From the NCBI GenBank assembly GCA_022641965.1, contig JALCDX010000007.1, forward strand, positions 1 to 64,000: a stretch of DNA of 64,000 bases, read 5' to 3'. This DNA is from Lactobacillus sp. (GTDB lineage Bacteria > Bacillota > Bacilli > Lactobacillales > Lactobacillaceae). A program made the position numbers and the translations under genes. Numbering within the stretch: the first letter of the stretch is position 1; each line of letters starts with the position of its first letter. A model generated the notes under the pieces. It was not told the DNA's origin and searched no databases. It worked only from the letters and a program-made list of their open reading frames with translations. Positions 53,207 to 63,428 of this stretch are shown here, piece by piece.

Positions 53207-54166
53207 ATGTGGAAAACAGTTTTACGGCGTTTCTTGATTATGATCCCGCAGCTGATCATCTTGAGCATGCTGGTCTTTCTGCTAGCTAAAATGATGCCAG
53301 GCGATCCGTTTACGGGCATGATCAATCCTAACTCCGATGCCAAGGAAATTGCCCGTTTGCGGCAGGTCTATGGCTTGAACGACCATTGGTGGGTTCAATA
53401 TTGCCGCTGGGTTGGCAACATGTTTCATGGTGATTTGGGGCAATCCTACATTCAGCACGTACCAGTTGCTTCTTTGATTTGGGACCGGGCAGTCAACACT
53501 TTCTGGCTGTCTTTGTTGACTGTGCTTTTGACTTACGCAATTGCCATTCCAATGGGTATTACAGCTGGTCGTCATCAAGATGAATGGCAAGACCAAGCTA
53601 TCCAAGTCTTCAACTACATTACCTTTGCTGTGCCAGGCTTTGTGTTCTACATTCTTGGCATTTGGCTATTCAGCTTTACTTTAGGCTGGTTCCCCATTTC
53701 AGGTTCAGTCTCAGCGAGTGCATCTGGCTTTTGGGGAGTTTTAGGTTCGAGGCTGTATCACATGATACTGCCAGCAATTCTGTATGCCTTGATTACAACG
53801 ACCACTATCGTGCAGTATTTGCGGACCGGGATTGTTGACAACAAGGTTGAGGACTATGTCAGAACAGCTCGCAGCAAAGGCGTACCTGAAAACGTTGTCT
53901 TCAACAAGCACATCTTGCGCAACTCTGTTTTGCCAATCGTAGCCTTTTTAGGCAATACGATTACTGGTTTGCTCAGTGGATCAATGATTATCGAAAGCGT
54001 CTTCTCATACCCGGGCATGGGCAAATTGTTCTTGGATTCAATTTCCCAACGTGACTACACGACTTTAACAGCCTTGATTTTGCTATTCGGGATTCTGACC
54101 TTGCTTGGGAACTTGATTTCTGACATTCTGCTGAGCATTGTTGACCCAAGAATTAGAGTTAAATAG
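53207..54166 (+). CDS. oppB: Oligopeptide ABC transporter permease OppB
   Basis: A 319-residue membrane protein with about six hydrophobic segments. The N-terminal helix (FLIMIPQLIILSMLVFLLAK) and the EAA-type loop YVRTARSKGVPENVVFNKHI are typical of the BPD_transp_1 family. GGAGGAG ends oppF directly before its ATG. Confidence 0.94.
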   Translation: MWKTVLRRFLIMIPQLIILSMLVFLLAKMMPGDPFTGMINPNSDAKEIARLRQVYGLNDHWWVQYCRWVGNMFHGDLGQSYIQHVPVASLIWDRAVNTFWLSLLTVLLTYAIAIPMGITAGRHQDEWQDQAIQVFNYITFAVPGFVFYILGIWLFSFTLGWFPISGSVSASASGFWGVLGSRLYHMILPAILYALITTTTIVQYLRTGIVDNKVEDYVRTARSKGVPENVVFNKHILRNSVLPIVAFLGNTITGLLSGSMIIESVFSYPGMGKLFLDSISQRDYTTLTALILLFGILTLLGNLISDILLSIVDPRIRVK

Positions 54167-54180
54167 GGAGGAGTTTAGAA

Positions 54181-55098
54181 ATGTCGCAAAAGAAAAAGTC
54201 GACGAATAATAAGTCAGACAAAACAGAAGTTTCCTTGCCTCCTTCCGGTTTTAAGGTTGCTGTACGAGAAATTTGGCGTGATAAAATCGCGTTAACGGCT
54301 TTCATTATCATTTGCTTGATTTTGATTTTCACTTTCGGTGGTTCGCTGTTTTTGAAGAAATCGCAGGTTACGGAAATCAATATCGCCGAAGCCTATTATG
54401 GCTGGGGTCAGGCTGGACACATCTTTGGTACTGATGACGGCGGCCGTGATATTTTTAAGCTGCTGATCATGGGTGGCCGAAATTCAATTTTGATTGGTTT
54501 ATCGGTAACAGCGATTGATGAAACCTTAGGTTTGTTAATTGGTTTGATTGCTGGCTACTTTGGCGGGACAACGGACGCAATCATCATGCGGATTGTCGAT
54601 TTCGTCCAGATTTTGCCACAGTTTCCAATCATTATCGTGTTAACAACCGTTGTGCCGAATTATAACGCTTTTGTTTTAGTTATTTTAATGGCGATGTTCT
54701 ACTGGACGACAACGGCGCGGCTCTTCCGGAGTTTTGTTTTGTCGCAGCGCGGCCGTGATTATGTCTTGGCATCAAAGACTTCAGGTTCGTCAGATTGGCG
54801 GATAATGTTCCATGAAGTGCTGCCAAACATCACCTCTATGCTGATCATCGACGTTGTGTTAACGGTTGCCGGGAATATCGGGATTGAAACATCCTTGTCT
54901 TTCTTAGGCTATGGCTTGCCAATTACTACGCCGTCATTAGGAACTTTGATTGGCTTTGCCAACGACCCAGCCAACGTCGTCGCGCGGCCATGGTTGTGGG
55001 TACCAGCGACGGTGCTTCTGCTGCTGATTTCGATGAACGTCAACTATGTTGGTCGAGCTTTGCAGCGGGCTGGCGATGCGCGTCAAAGAGAAAATTAA
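54181..55098 (+). CDS. oppC: Oligopeptide ABC transporter permease OppC
   Basis: A 305-residue permease. A charged N-terminal tail (SQKKKSTNNKSDK) precedes a first membrane segment (IALTAFIIICLILIFTFGG) and the GTDDGGRDIF motif shared by Dpp/Opp C subunits. The EAA loop is DYVLASKTSGSSDWRIMFHEV. GGAGGAG precedes the ATG. Confidence 0.94.
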   Translation: MSQKKKSTNNKSDKTEVSLPPSGFKVAVREIWRDKIALTAFIIICLILIFTFGGSLFLKKSQVTEINIAEAYYGWGQAGHIFGTDDGGRDIFKLLIMGGRNSILIGLSVTAIDETLGLLIGLIAGYFGGTTDAIIMRIVDFVQILPQFPIIIVLTTVVPNYNAFVLVILMAMFYWTTTARLFRSFVLSQRGRDYVLASKTSGSSDWRIMFHEVLPNITSMLIIDVVLTVAGNIGIETSLSFLGYGLPITTPSLGTLIGFANDPANVVARPWLWVPATVLLLLISMNVNYVGRALQRAGDARQREN

Positions 55099-55118
55099 AC
55101 AGCTTTTATAAGCCCTTC

Positions 55119-55152
55119 AAAAAGACTTCTTGTCAAAAGAAGCCTTTTTTTG
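55119..55152 (+). terminator. Terminator of oppDFBC
   Basis: AAAAAGACTTCTT and AAGAAGCCTTTTT form a stem with one mismatch, ending in T7. It separates oppDFBC from the hydrolase gene. Confidence 0.7.
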
Positions 55153-55185
55153 TGTATGTAAAAAGGTTAGAATGGAGATGGTAAA

Positions 55186-55199
55186 TGATAGCGCTTACA
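55186..55199. promoter_or_regulatory. cre site (CcpA operator) before the hydrolase gene
   Basis: TGATAGCGCTTACA matches the catabolite-responsive element consensus TGWNANCGNTNWCA at every fixed position. It lies just downstream of a TAGAAT (-10-like, 55168-55173) and 16 bases before the ATG, where CcpA would block transcription. Confidence 0.65.
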
Positions 55200-55215
55200 C
55201 GCAGGAGGTTTATAG

Positions 55216-56058
55216 ATGTCTTTTTACGATAATGAAAAATCAGTTATGATTCCGTCATATAAAGAGGGGATGCAGCTGCATCTGGTCACGGATTTAGCAG
55301 ATACCCCGCAAGCTAATTTGATTATTGTTCATGGTTTAGCCGAGTATGCCGGCCGTTATGACCCAATTGCCAGCTACATGGTTAAGCATGACTTCAATGT
55401 TTTCCGCTATGATCAGTTTGGTCACGGCGAATCAGATGGTGATCGCGGATTCATGAGCTCACCAGATGATTTATCGGAAAACTGTGCTGTAGTCGTTGAA
55501 TATGTGAAAGAACATTACTTTGATTTGCCAACCTTTGTCTTAGGTCACTCGATGGGCGGACAAACCGTTTTGCTGTACGGTTCCAAGCACTCAGGCAAAG
55601 CTGATGGTTTAATTGTGACTGACCCAGTTTCAGTTGAAACTCACAAAGCAGAACACTTCTCAGTAGATCTGCCAGCTGATACGGATGAACACCAAGAAAT
55701 GCCAAATGCAATTAACGGCGGGCTTGACCGCGATCAGCGGATCGTTGACAAGTATGTGGCTGACCCGAAAGTACTGCACACCTTGCAAGCCGGCATCTTC
55801 AAGAACGCAATGCTGCCAGGAGCTTTATATTTGCGGGATAATTTGTCTAATTTGACTGATCCAATTTTATACCTGCAAGGTCTAGAAGATGGGCTGATCA
55901 ATTATCAAGACGCACTAGAATCTTACACCAAGATCAGTGCTAAAGACCGCGAATTGCACGTTTACCCATTCTTAATGCACGAAATTTTGAATGATAATGA
56001 ACGCAAGTGGGAAATCTATGATGAAGTTATTCGCTGGGTTAACAAGCATATCTATTAA
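55216..56058 (+). CDS. Alpha/beta hydrolase, monoacylglycerol lipase-like (S33/Hydrolase_4)
   Basis: A 280-residue cytoplasmic protein. The nucleophile elbow is GHSMGG with Ser112, HGLAEYAGRYDPIA (about 39-52) is typical of lysophospholipase/monoglyceride-lipase-like enzymes, the catalytic Asp is likely in LQGLEDGLINY and the His in FLMHEILND. The substrate may be a monoacylglycerol, ester or peptide and cannot be decided from sequence. GGAGG precedes the ATG. It lies between oppC and oppA behind a terminator and a cre site, so it seems separately controlled. Confidence 0.85.
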   Translation: MSFYDNEKSVMIPSYKEGMQLHLVTDLADTPQANLIIVHGLAEYAGRYDPIASYMVKHDFNVFRYDQFGHGESDGDRGFMSSPDDLSENCAVVVEYVKEHYFDLPTFVLGHSMGGQTVLLYGSKHSGKADGLIVTDPVSVETHKAEHFSVDLPADTDEHQEMPNAINGGLDRDQRIVDKYVADPKVLHTLQAGIFKNAMLPGALYLRDNLSNLTDPILYLQGLEDGLINYQDALESYTKISAKDRELHVYPFLMHEILNDNERKWEIYDEVIRWVNKHIY

Positions 56059-56112
56059 AGCCTTATTGTGTTTCTGAGAGCTGAATGATAGACTCTTAAT
56101 GTAACTGTGTTT

Positions 56113-56136
56113 AGTCTTTCATTTTTGCGAAAGACT
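56113..56136 (+). promoter_or_regulatory. Hairpin immediately upstream of oppA
   Basis: AGTCTTTC (56113-56120) pairs perfectly with GAAAGACT (56129-56136) just before the oppA ribosome binding site. There is no T run, so it is more likely an mRNA stabiliser or processing site than a terminator. Confidence 0.45.
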
Positions 56137-56151
56137 TCAGGAGGAAATGTA

Positions 56152-57912
56152 ATGAAAAAAGGAAAACTGTTGGGCAGCGCGCTCATGATGGGTGCACTGG
56201 CTTTAACTCTGGCTGCTTGTGGGCAATCGTCAAATAATGCTCAACAAGCTCCATTTAAAGACTGGAAGATTTCAACACCTGCCAAACCAGCAAAAAAGGG
56301 CGGTTCCGTCAAAGTGGCTGTTGAAACTGATACTCCATTCACTGGAATTTTTAACGATGAATTGTCATCTTCGGGTGTTGATACCGAAGTTTCACAATAT
56401 GGATCTGAATCATTATTCAGTACGGATGACCACTACAAAATCAACAACTCTGGTGCAGCTACGCTGAAGATTGACCGGGCTGCCAAAACTATTACCATTA
56501 ATATTAAACCAAATGTTAAATGGTCTGATGGGCAACCAGTAACTGCCAAGGACTACGAGTACGCTTACGAAATTATTGGCAATAAAGCTACTAACTCACA
56601 GCGTTACTCAACATCTTTGGAAGATTTAGTCGGCTTTAAAGAATATCATGAGGGCAAAGCCTCAACTATTTCTGGTCTGGAAATGCCAGATGGCGAATCT
56701 GGTCGCAAAGTTGTCTTACACATGCAGCAAATGAAGCCAGGCATGAAGATTTCTGGTAACGGCTACTTCTGGGAAACTGCTGCCCCGTATCATTACTTAA
56801 AAGATGTGCCATTTAGCAAATTGATTTCTAGCGACAAGGTCCGCAAGCACCCATTGTACTTCGGTGCTTATCGGGTAACCAAAGTTGTTCGTGGTCAGTC
56901 AGTTACTTGGAAGCCAAACAAGTACTACTACAAGGGCAAGCCAAAATTATCGAAGATTACCTGTTCAGTAATTTCGCCAAACTCAGTTGCTCAATCAATC
57001 AAGAGCGGCAAGTTTGATGTAGCTGAAGTGATTACTTCGCAATGGCCAAACATTTCTGGCGCTAAGGGCGTTCGCTACATTTCAACCAAGACTTTAGGCT
57101 ATACTTACTTAGGCTTTAAAGTCGGCAAGTGGAAGAACGGCCAAAACGTGATGAATAATAATAGCAAGATGAACAACCGTGCTTTACGGCAAGCCATTGC
57201 TTACGGCATGAATGTTAACCAAGTTGCTAAACGTTATTCATATGGTTTGACCTTCAGAGTTCCAACTTTGATCCCAGATCAATTTGGTGCTTACCATGAC
57301 AGCAAGATCAAAGGCTATTCTTACAATATTAAGAAAGCCAACAAGATCTTGGACAAGGCTGGCTATAAGAAGAAGGGTACTTACCGGGTACAGCCAAATG
57401 GCAAACCATTGACCATTCACTTTATGGCAATGTCAGGCAGTTCAACGCAAGAGCCGATTATCCAAAACTACATCCAGCAGTGGAAGAAGATGGGTCTGCA
57501 CGTTGTTCTGACTGGTGGTCGTTTGACTGAGTTCAACTCCTTCTACGACAAGCTGCAGAATGATGCCAAGGGTGTTGACATGTTCCAAGGTGTTTGGGGC
57601 TTATCAAGTGAACCATCTGTTAACGACCTGTACGGCCGCGGTGCTCAATTCAACTACAGCCGCTACGCAACTAAGAAGAATGATGAATTAATCGCTGCTA
57701 TGGATTCACAAAAGTCCTTTAGTACCAAGTACCGTGTTAAGAAATTCCACGAATGGCAGGAATACATGAACAAAGAAGCTTATGTTGTTCCTGTTTCTAA
57801 CCACTACACGGTTATGGCAGTTAACAATAAGCTGACTGGCTACTCATTGCGTCCATCTAAGTCAATGAACAATGGTTGGCCAAACTGGTACTACGTTGGC
57901 TATGCTAAATAA
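56152..57912 (+). CDS. oppA: Oligopeptide ABC transporter substrate-binding lipoprotein OppA
   Basis: A 586-residue lipoprotein of the SBP_bac_5 family. The signal peptide ends in the lipobox LTLAAC with lipidated Cys23. The mature chain contains VKWSDGQPVTAKDYEYAYEI, a conserved family segment. GGAGG precedes ATG 56152. Binding protein, ATPases and permeases together make a complete peptide importer, important for amino-acid supply. Other members bind pheromone peptides. Confidence 0.95.
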   Translation: MKKGKLLGSALMMGALALTLAACGQSSNNAQQAPFKDWKISTPAKPAKKGGSVKVAVETDTPFTGIFNDELSSSGVDTEVSQYGSESLFSTDDHYKINNSGAATLKIDRAAKTITINIKPNVKWSDGQPVTAKDYEYAYEIIGNKATNSQRYSTSLEDLVGFKEYHEGKASTISGLEMPDGESGRKVVLHMQQMKPGMKISGNGYFWETAAPYHYLKDVPFSKLISSDKVRKHPLYFGAYRVTKVVRGQSVTWKPNKYYYKGKPKLSKITCSVISPNSVAQSIKSGKFDVAEVITSQWPNISGAKGVRYISTKTLGYTYLGFKVGKWKNGQNVMNNNSKMNNRALRQAIAYGMNVNQVAKRYSYGLTFRVPTLIPDQFGAYHDSKIKGYSYNIKKANKILDKAGYKKKGTYRVQPNGKPLTIHFMAMSGSSTQEPIIQNYIQQWKKMGLHVVLTGGRLTEFNSFYDKLQNDAKGVDMFQGVWGLSSEPSVNDLYGRGAQFNYSRYATKKNDELIAAMDSQKSFSTKYRVKKFHEWQEYMNKEAYVVPVSNHYTVMAVNNKLTGYSLRPSKSMNNGWPNWYYVGYAK

Positions 57913-57932
57913 TTTTCAGCTTAGCTAAAGAA

Positions 57933-57958
57933 AGTCGCTCACTTGAGCGGCTTTTTTA
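57933..57958 (+). terminator. Terminator of oppA
   Basis: AGTCGCTCA (57933-57941) pairs with TGAGCGGCT (57944-57952), one G-T pair, followed by T6. Confidence 0.8.
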
Positions 57959-58015
57959 TTGTCCAAGAGCCAATCCTTAACTGGTATAATAGTTCCAGAT
58001 TGAAAGGAATTAAGC

Positions 58016-58714
58016 ATGATTTCAAATGAATTTCGTCAAACTTTAAAAGACAAGTATCAGATCGTTTTTAATAATGAAAAATTACTGGAAGAAGCCTTTA
58101 CTCATTCTTCATATGCTAATGAGCATCCTGACTCAGTGCGCGATTATGAAAAATTGGAATTTTTGGGTGATGCCGTCTTAGAATTGGCTGTTTCGGACTA
58201 TGTCTACCGTCATTTCCCGAAGCTGAACGAAGGGGAACTGACGCGGCTGCGTTCAAATATTGTCCGTACTGAAGGCTTCTCTGAATTTGCCATTGAATGC
58301 GGGTTTCAAAAAGAAATTCGCTTAGGCAAGGGCGAGGAATTATCTTGGGCGCGCCACCGCAAAACTCTGCTCGAAGATGTTTTTGAAGCTTTCAACGGTG
58401 CCCTGTTCTTAGACCAAGGTATGAAAAAGGTGCAATATTTCTTGCACCTGACTGTCTACCCGCGGATTGCTACAGGAGAATTTACTGATTCGCGTGACTA
58501 TAAGACTGATCTGCAGGAACTTTTGCAGCAAAATGGCAGCGTGAAGATTGACTATCAAGTCATTGCCAGCTCGCAAGATCCTTCATCTTTCACCGTCCAG
58601 CTGCTGGTTAATGGTAAAAAACTAACGCAAGGGACTGGCCACAATAAAAAATCAGCCGAACAAGCAGCTGCGCAGCGGGCTTTAGTTCAGCTAGAAGGAA
58701 GCAGGGCCCATTAA
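58016..58714 (+). CDS. rnc: Ribonuclease III
   Basis: A 232-residue double-strand-specific endoribonuclease. The catalytic signature [18 protein letters not shown] lies at about 44-61, with the second acidic cluster in [17 protein letters not shown]. The C-terminal dsRNA-binding domain (about 158-228) begins [21 protein letters not shown] precedes the ATG, and the stop overlaps the smc start. Confidence 0.96.
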   Translation: MISNEFRQTLKDKYQIVFNNEKLLEEAFTHSSYANEHPDSVRDYEKLEFLGDAVLELAVSDYVYRHFPKLNEGELTRLRSNIVRTEGFSEFAIECGFQKEIRLGKGEELSWARHRKTLLEDVFEAFNGALFLDQGMKKVQYFLHLTVYPRIATGEFTDSRDYKTDLQELLQQNGSVKIDYQVIASSQDPSSFTVQLLVNGKKLTQGTGHNKKSAEQAAAQRALVQLEGSRAH

Positions 58715-61700
58715 TGCCGCTTAAACAAATTATTCTGTCTGGTTTTAAATCTTTTGCGGACAGGACAGTTCTGAATTTGGCTCCCGGCGTGACTGGTATC
58801 GTTGGGCCCAACGGTTCAGGCAAAAGCAATATTACCGAAGCCGTACGCTGGGTCATGGGAGAAGGTAGTGCTAAAGCACTGCGCGGTCAGTCCATGCAGG
58901 ACGTCATTTTTGGTGGCAGCGCGAATCGTCACGCAATGAATCACGCCAGCGTAACGCTGGTTTTCGACAACAGCAAACAGGAACTATCTTGGCCGGGAAC
59001 TGAAGTTAATATTACCCGGCGCCTGCTGAAAAATGGGGATGCTTCTTATCTGATCAATGGCAAGCAAGTCCGGCTTAAAGATGTTCGCAGTTTGTTTTTA
59101 AGCGGAAATTTGTCGGCTGGCTCATTAGCGATTATTTCGCAGGGCCGGGTTGATCAAGTGCTGGATTCAAAACCAGAGGCTAGAAGAGCAATTTTTGAAG
59201 AGGCAGCTGGAGTTTTGCATTTTAAGGAGCAAAAGCATGAAGCGGTGCTGCGGCTACAGCAGACGAATGAAAATCTAGTGCGCATTCATGATTTGCTGAC
59301 TGAAGTGCAAAGCCGGGTAGAGCCTTTAGCTCAGCAAAGCAGTGCAGCTCGTGATTATCAATTTGAACAAAGTCGTTTGGCAAAGCAGGAGCAAGCTTTA
59401 CTAGCTTTGCAAATCGATGATTTGCAGACAAAATTGTCAAAAGCTAAATCAGCTGGCCGTCAAGCTTCTGGTGAAATTGCTAAAATTGATCAAAATTTAG
59501 CTCAAACTAAAAATCGAACGCAATCCTTAAAAAAACAGCAAGCCGCTTTGCAGGCTGAACAGACGGCTGCTCAATCTCAAAATTTACAGCTTACTAAGCA
59601 GATATCGACTTTAAGCAATCAAATTGAATTAGCAAAACAAACTGGCGATTTTAATCAGGCTAACCGGCAAGAGCTCAGCGGGCAAATTGAAGCTTTGAAG
59701 AGCAGCTTGCAAGCGCGGCGAATGACTCTGCAGCAAAATCAGCAAGAGGCCAAGCAAATAAAGACTGCTCAAACTCAGCAGCAGCTAGCGCTAGAAAAAG
59801 CGCAAGCTGGCCGGGTTAATCCCGATAAATTGCGCCAGCAGGTGAATCAAACACGCGCCAGCTATCTGCGACATTTGGATCAGCAAAATAAGCTCAGTAT
59901 TCAAATAGCGGCCGTGCAGTCAAATTTAACTCAACTCAAGCAGCAAAGATCAACTGCCGATGAGCAGCGACTTGCCCAAAAAACGCTGCTGCAGCATGAT
60001 TTGGCGGCAAAAGAGCAGGAAATAGGGGCATTGAGGCAGCAAATCCAAACTCAGCAGACTCAATTGTCGCAGCTGGCAGCTAAATTAGAGCAGGTGAAAA
60101 AACAGCGTCAGCATAAGCAAGCTGAACTTAATCAGCAGGCGAAAACTATTCATTCTTTGGCAGGTCAGCTACAGGCGCTGCAATCAATGAGTCAGCGTCA
60201 CCAAGGCTATTATTATGGCGTGCGCTACGTGCTGAATCATTTGTCTGCTTTCACTGGTATTATTGGTGCAGTTGGGGATTTGATCAGTTTTGACAGCCGT
60301 TATGAAGCCGCTTTGAAAACAGCATTGGGCAGCGGCGTTCAAAATGTAATTGCGCAAGACCGTTACGCTGCCCGTGATGCAATTCAGCGTTTAAAGGCTG
60401 AGCGTGCTGGACGTGCCAGTTTTCTTCCGCTTGATAACTTGCGTATTCGGCGAATTGCCGCGCCGACACGCGCGATGCTGCAAGGAGCACCTGGCTTTAT
60501 TGCAATTGCAAGTCAGTTAGTTCAAGCACAAAATAAACAGATTCAGCCGGCCTTAGACTATTTGCTGGGTTCCACCATTGTAGTTGACACTATCGCTAGC
60601 GCAACGCGCTTAAGCCGGCAGGTACACGCCTATCGCATTGTCACGCTTGATGGCGATATTATTTCTCCAGGCGGTTTAATGACTGGCGGGTCGCGCTCAA
60701 AACAGGATAATTCGCCCCTGGCCGTGACAAGTCAAATTACGGCAGTCAATGGGCAGTTATCAGCTGCGCAAGCTAAGCTGCCCGCTTTGCAGCAAGAACT
60801 TGGTCAGCTGGTTGCTGAAACTGCCGATTTAGTGGCTGCTAATGAAAGCCAGCAGCAAACTTTGCAAGCGCTCCAGCAGCAGCTTGCTGGTGAGCAGGCC
60901 AAATATGATCTGGTGAAACGGCAATTATCCGAATTAAGCGGACAAGCTAGTTCACTAGCTGGACAAGCAAAATTGCAATCCCAATTGCAAGATTTGCAGA
61001 CTCGCAATCTGGCCCTGCTGCATTTGTTGGACCAGGAAAAAGCGGAAGCCGATACGCTCAACCGGCAAGCCGAGGATGCTGAAGCAGGCTGGAAAAGCAA
61101 GCAGCAAACAATAGCCAGCTTGCAAGCCAAATTAGCTGTTATCAGCAACAAGCTCAGCAATAATCAGCGCTATAACGACCAGCTGCTGGCAGCCCAAGGA
61201 CAAGATCAAGCTAAATTGACGCAGCTGCAGCATAAACTCCAGCAAGCAGAAGCAAATAAAAACAGCAGCGAGCAAGAACAAGCAGCAGCGGAACGAAAAT
61301 TGACTGCTTTGCGCAAAGATCAAACCAAGTTGTCTAGCAAATTGGCGGCTGTAAGTGCCAAATTAGGAACTATTACCCCGCAGCTTGAACACCTGCAGGC
61401 AGCTGCTGATGAGGCTTATGAGAAGCGGCAAAATGCAGCTGATGAGCAGGAGCAGCTCGCTGTTAAAGTGGCCAGTTTGCAGGAAAAACAGCACCACTGT
61501 TTAGCAGCTTTGCAAACTAAATACCAAGTCAGCTTTGAAGCGGTCCAAGCAAAGTTGAACCTGGAAAATACAACCGCCAACCGGCAAAAACTGCAAAGGC
61601 AAGTTAACCTGCATCGCAAAACGATTGCCGAAATTGGACCAGTCAATTTGCAGGCAATTAAGGAATATCAGGCTGTTAAAGAGCGGCGCGACTTTTTGCA

Positions 61701-62247
61701 AAAACAAGAAGATGATTTGCTGACCGGCCGCAGTAACTTGCAAGCGACGATGGCTAAATTGGATCAAACAGTTGCAGAACGATTTAAAACAACTTTTGAT
61801 CAAATTGCGGCCAGTTTTGCTAAACTATTCCCAATTGTCTTTGACGGCGGTCATGCTCAATTAAGCTTAACAGCACCTGATCAGCCGTTAACAACGGGGA
61901 TTGAGGTTAGTGCTCAGCCGCCTGGCAAACGCCTGCAAGAACTAAGCCTTTTGTCTGGCGGAGAGCGGGCTTTGACCGCGATTACGCTCTTATTTGCAAT
62001 TCTGGAAGTAAAACCTGTGCCGTTTTGCATTCTGGATGAGGTAGAAGCAGCACTTGATGATCCGAATGTTGACCGTTTTGGCAAGTTTTTGCACCGTTAT
62101 GCCGCTAAAACGCAATTTATCGTGATCACGCACCGGCGCGGAACAATGGTGCAGGCTGATCAGCTGTGCGGCGTAGTGATGCAAGAATCAGGCGTTTCGC
62201 AAGTACTATCGGTCTCTTTGCAGCAAATGAAAGACAAGGTGAAGTAA
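58714..62247 (+). CDS. smc: Chromosome partition protein SMC
   Basis: An 1177-residue condensin ATPase. Walker [17 protein letters not shown] at about 31-46, coiled coils at about 165-495 and 670-1000, a hinge at about 510-650 ([20 protein letters not shown]), signature [18 protein letters not shown] and Walker [17 protein letters not shown]. Arms are rich in Gln and Ala. It follows the usual rnc-smc-ftsY order. Confidence 0.97.
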   Translation: MPLKQIILSGFKSFADRTVLNLAPGVTGIVGPNGSGKSNITEAVRWVMGEGSAKALRGQSMQDVIFGGSANRHAMNHASVTLVFDNSKQELSWPGTEVNITRRLLKNGDASYLINGKQVRLKDVRSLFLSGNLSAGSLAIISQGRVDQVLDSKPEARRAIFEEAAGVLHFKEQKHEAVLRLQQTNENLVRIHDLLTEVQSRVEPLAQQSSAARDYQFEQSRLAKQEQALLALQIDDLQTKLSKAKSAGRQASGEIAKIDQNLAQTKNRTQSLKKQQAALQAEQTAAQSQNLQLTKQISTLSNQIELAKQTGDFNQANRQELSGQIEALKSSLQARRMTLQQNQQEAKQIKTAQTQQQLALEKAQAGRVNPDKLRQQVNQTRASYLRHLDQQNKLSIQIAAVQSNLTQLKQQRSTADEQRLAQKTLLQHDLAAKEQEIGALRQQIQTQQTQLSQLAAKLEQVKKQRQHKQAELNQQAKTIHSLAGQLQALQSMSQRHQGYYYGVRYVLNHLSAFTGIIGAVGDLISFDSRYEAALKTALGSGVQNVIAQDRYAARDAIQRLKAERAGRASFLPLDNLRIRRIAAPTRAMLQGAPGFIAIASQLVQAQNKQIQPALDYLLGSTIVVDTIASATRLSRQVHAYRIVTLDGDIISPGGLMTGGSRSKQDNSPLAVTSQITAVNGQLSAAQAKLPALQQELGQLVAETADLVAANESQQQTLQALQQQLAGEQAKYDLVKRQLSELSGQASSLAGQAKLQSQLQDLQTRNLALLHLLDQEKAEADTLNRQAEDAEAGWKSKQQTIASLQAKLAVISNKLSNNQRYNDQLLAAQGQDQAKLTQLQHKLQQAEANKNSSEQEQAAAERKLTALRKDQTKLSSKLAAVSAKLGTITPQLEHLQAAADEAYEKRQNAADEQEQLAVKVASLQEKQHHCLAALQTKYQVSFEAVQAKLNLENTTANRQKLQRQVNLHRKTIAEIGPVNLQAIKEYQAVKERRDFLQKQEDDLLTGRSNLQATMAKLDQTVAERFKTTFDQIAASFAKLFPIVFDGGHAQLSLTAPDQPLTTGIEVSAQPPGKRLQELSLLSGGERALTAITLLFAILEVKPVPFCILDEVEAALDDPNVDRFGKFLHRYAAKTQFIVITHRRGTMVQADQLCGVVMQESGVSQVLSVSLQQMKDKVK

Positions 62248-63393
62248 ATGGGATTATTTGAAAAAATCAAGCAATCATTATTTAACAATTCAGCTGATGC
62301 CGATAAAAATGAACAAAAGCCGGCAGAAACAGAAGCAAGTCCTGATGAAGAAAAAAGTCCTGAGCCGTCTGCTGACAAGCAAGAGGACGATAAAACTGCT
62401 GAAACTGCTGCGCCTGCAGTTAAGGAGCAAGAGCCAAAAGCATCGGAAACTGAGGATGATCAGCAAGACCAACTGTATGAACAGGGTCTGGCTAAAACTT
62501 CTTCCAGCTTTGGCTCAAAATTGAATGCTTTTTTTGCCAACTTCAGGACAGTTGATGAAGACTTTTTTGACGACCTTGAAGAATTGCTGATTGAATCAGA
62601 CGTTGGCGTAGAAACCGCTGAAAAGCTAACTGAGCAGTTAAAGCAAGATGCCAAGCTGAATAAGGCCAAAACTAAAGCAGAGCTGCAGGCAACGATTGTG
62701 CAAGGCTTGGTGCAAATTTATGCTGCTGGCGGGGCTACTGAACGTGAAAAATTGGCCTATGATCCTGACCAGCACCCGAATGTCTATTTGTTCGTTGGCG
62801 TGAACGGTTCAGGCAAAACCACCACGATTGGCAAGCTGGCTACTCGTTTTAAGAAAGCTGGCAAAAAAGTTATGCTGGCTGCGGCCGATACGTTCCGAGC
62901 CGGCGCTGTCGAACAATTGCAGAGCTGGGGCGAACAAGCCGGTGTGCCAGTAGTTACCGGCCCAGATCAAGCAGATCCCGCTGCTGTTGTTTATGATGCT
63001 TGTGAGCAGGCGAAAGCCGGCGGCTATGACTATTTGCTGGTTGATACGGCCGGACGGTTGCAAAACAAAGTCAATTTGATGAATGAATTAGCCAAAATTC
63101 AGCGGACAATTAAAAAACTGCTGCCAGATCAGCCAGCAGAAACTTTGCTGGTTTTAGACGGATCAACTGGGCAAAACGCTTTGCTGCAAGCTAAAGATTT
63201 TGACAAGACCACGAAATTGACTGGTTTGGTGCTGACTAAACTGGATGGGTCTTCTAAAGGCGGCGTGGTCCTAGCTATTCGCAGCGAAATGAAACTGCCC
63301 GTTAAATTAGTCGGTTTGGGCGAACATGCTGACCAGCTGGCCGATTTTGATGCCAAAGCCTATGCGGTAGGGCTTTTCCACGATCTTGTTTAG
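62248..63393 (+). CDS. ftsY: Signal recognition particle receptor FtsY
   Basis: A 381-residue SRP GTPase that docks ribosomes to the membrane. The N-terminus (about 1-85) is acidic and low-complexity (KSPEPSADKQEDDKTAETAA). The NG domain follows with G1 FVGVNGSGKTTTIGKLA, the IBD motif AADTFRAGAVEQL, G3 DTAGRLQNK, G4 TKLDGSSKGG and the closing GLGEHADQLADFD. It starts right after the smc stop. Confidence 0.97.
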   Translation: MGLFEKIKQSLFNNSADADKNEQKPAETEASPDEEKSPEPSADKQEDDKTAETAAPAVKEQEPKASETEDDQQDQLYEQGLAKTSSSFGSKLNAFFANFRTVDEDFFDDLEELLIESDVGVETAEKLTEQLKQDAKLNKAKTKAELQATIVQGLVQIYAAGGATEREKLAYDPDQHPNVYLFVGVNGSGKTTTIGKLATRFKKAGKKVMLAAADTFRAGAVEQLQSWGEQAGVPVVTGPDQADPAAVVYDACEQAKAGGYDYLLVDTAGRLQNKVNLMNELAKIQRTIKKLLPDQPAETLLVLDGSTGQNALLQAKDFDKTTKLTGLVLTKLDGSSKGGVVLAIRSEMKLPVKLVGLGEHADQLADFDAKAYAVGLFHDLV

Positions 63394-63428
63394 CGGTAGA
63401 CTAAAAGCAGATTAAGCAAAGGAGAAAT

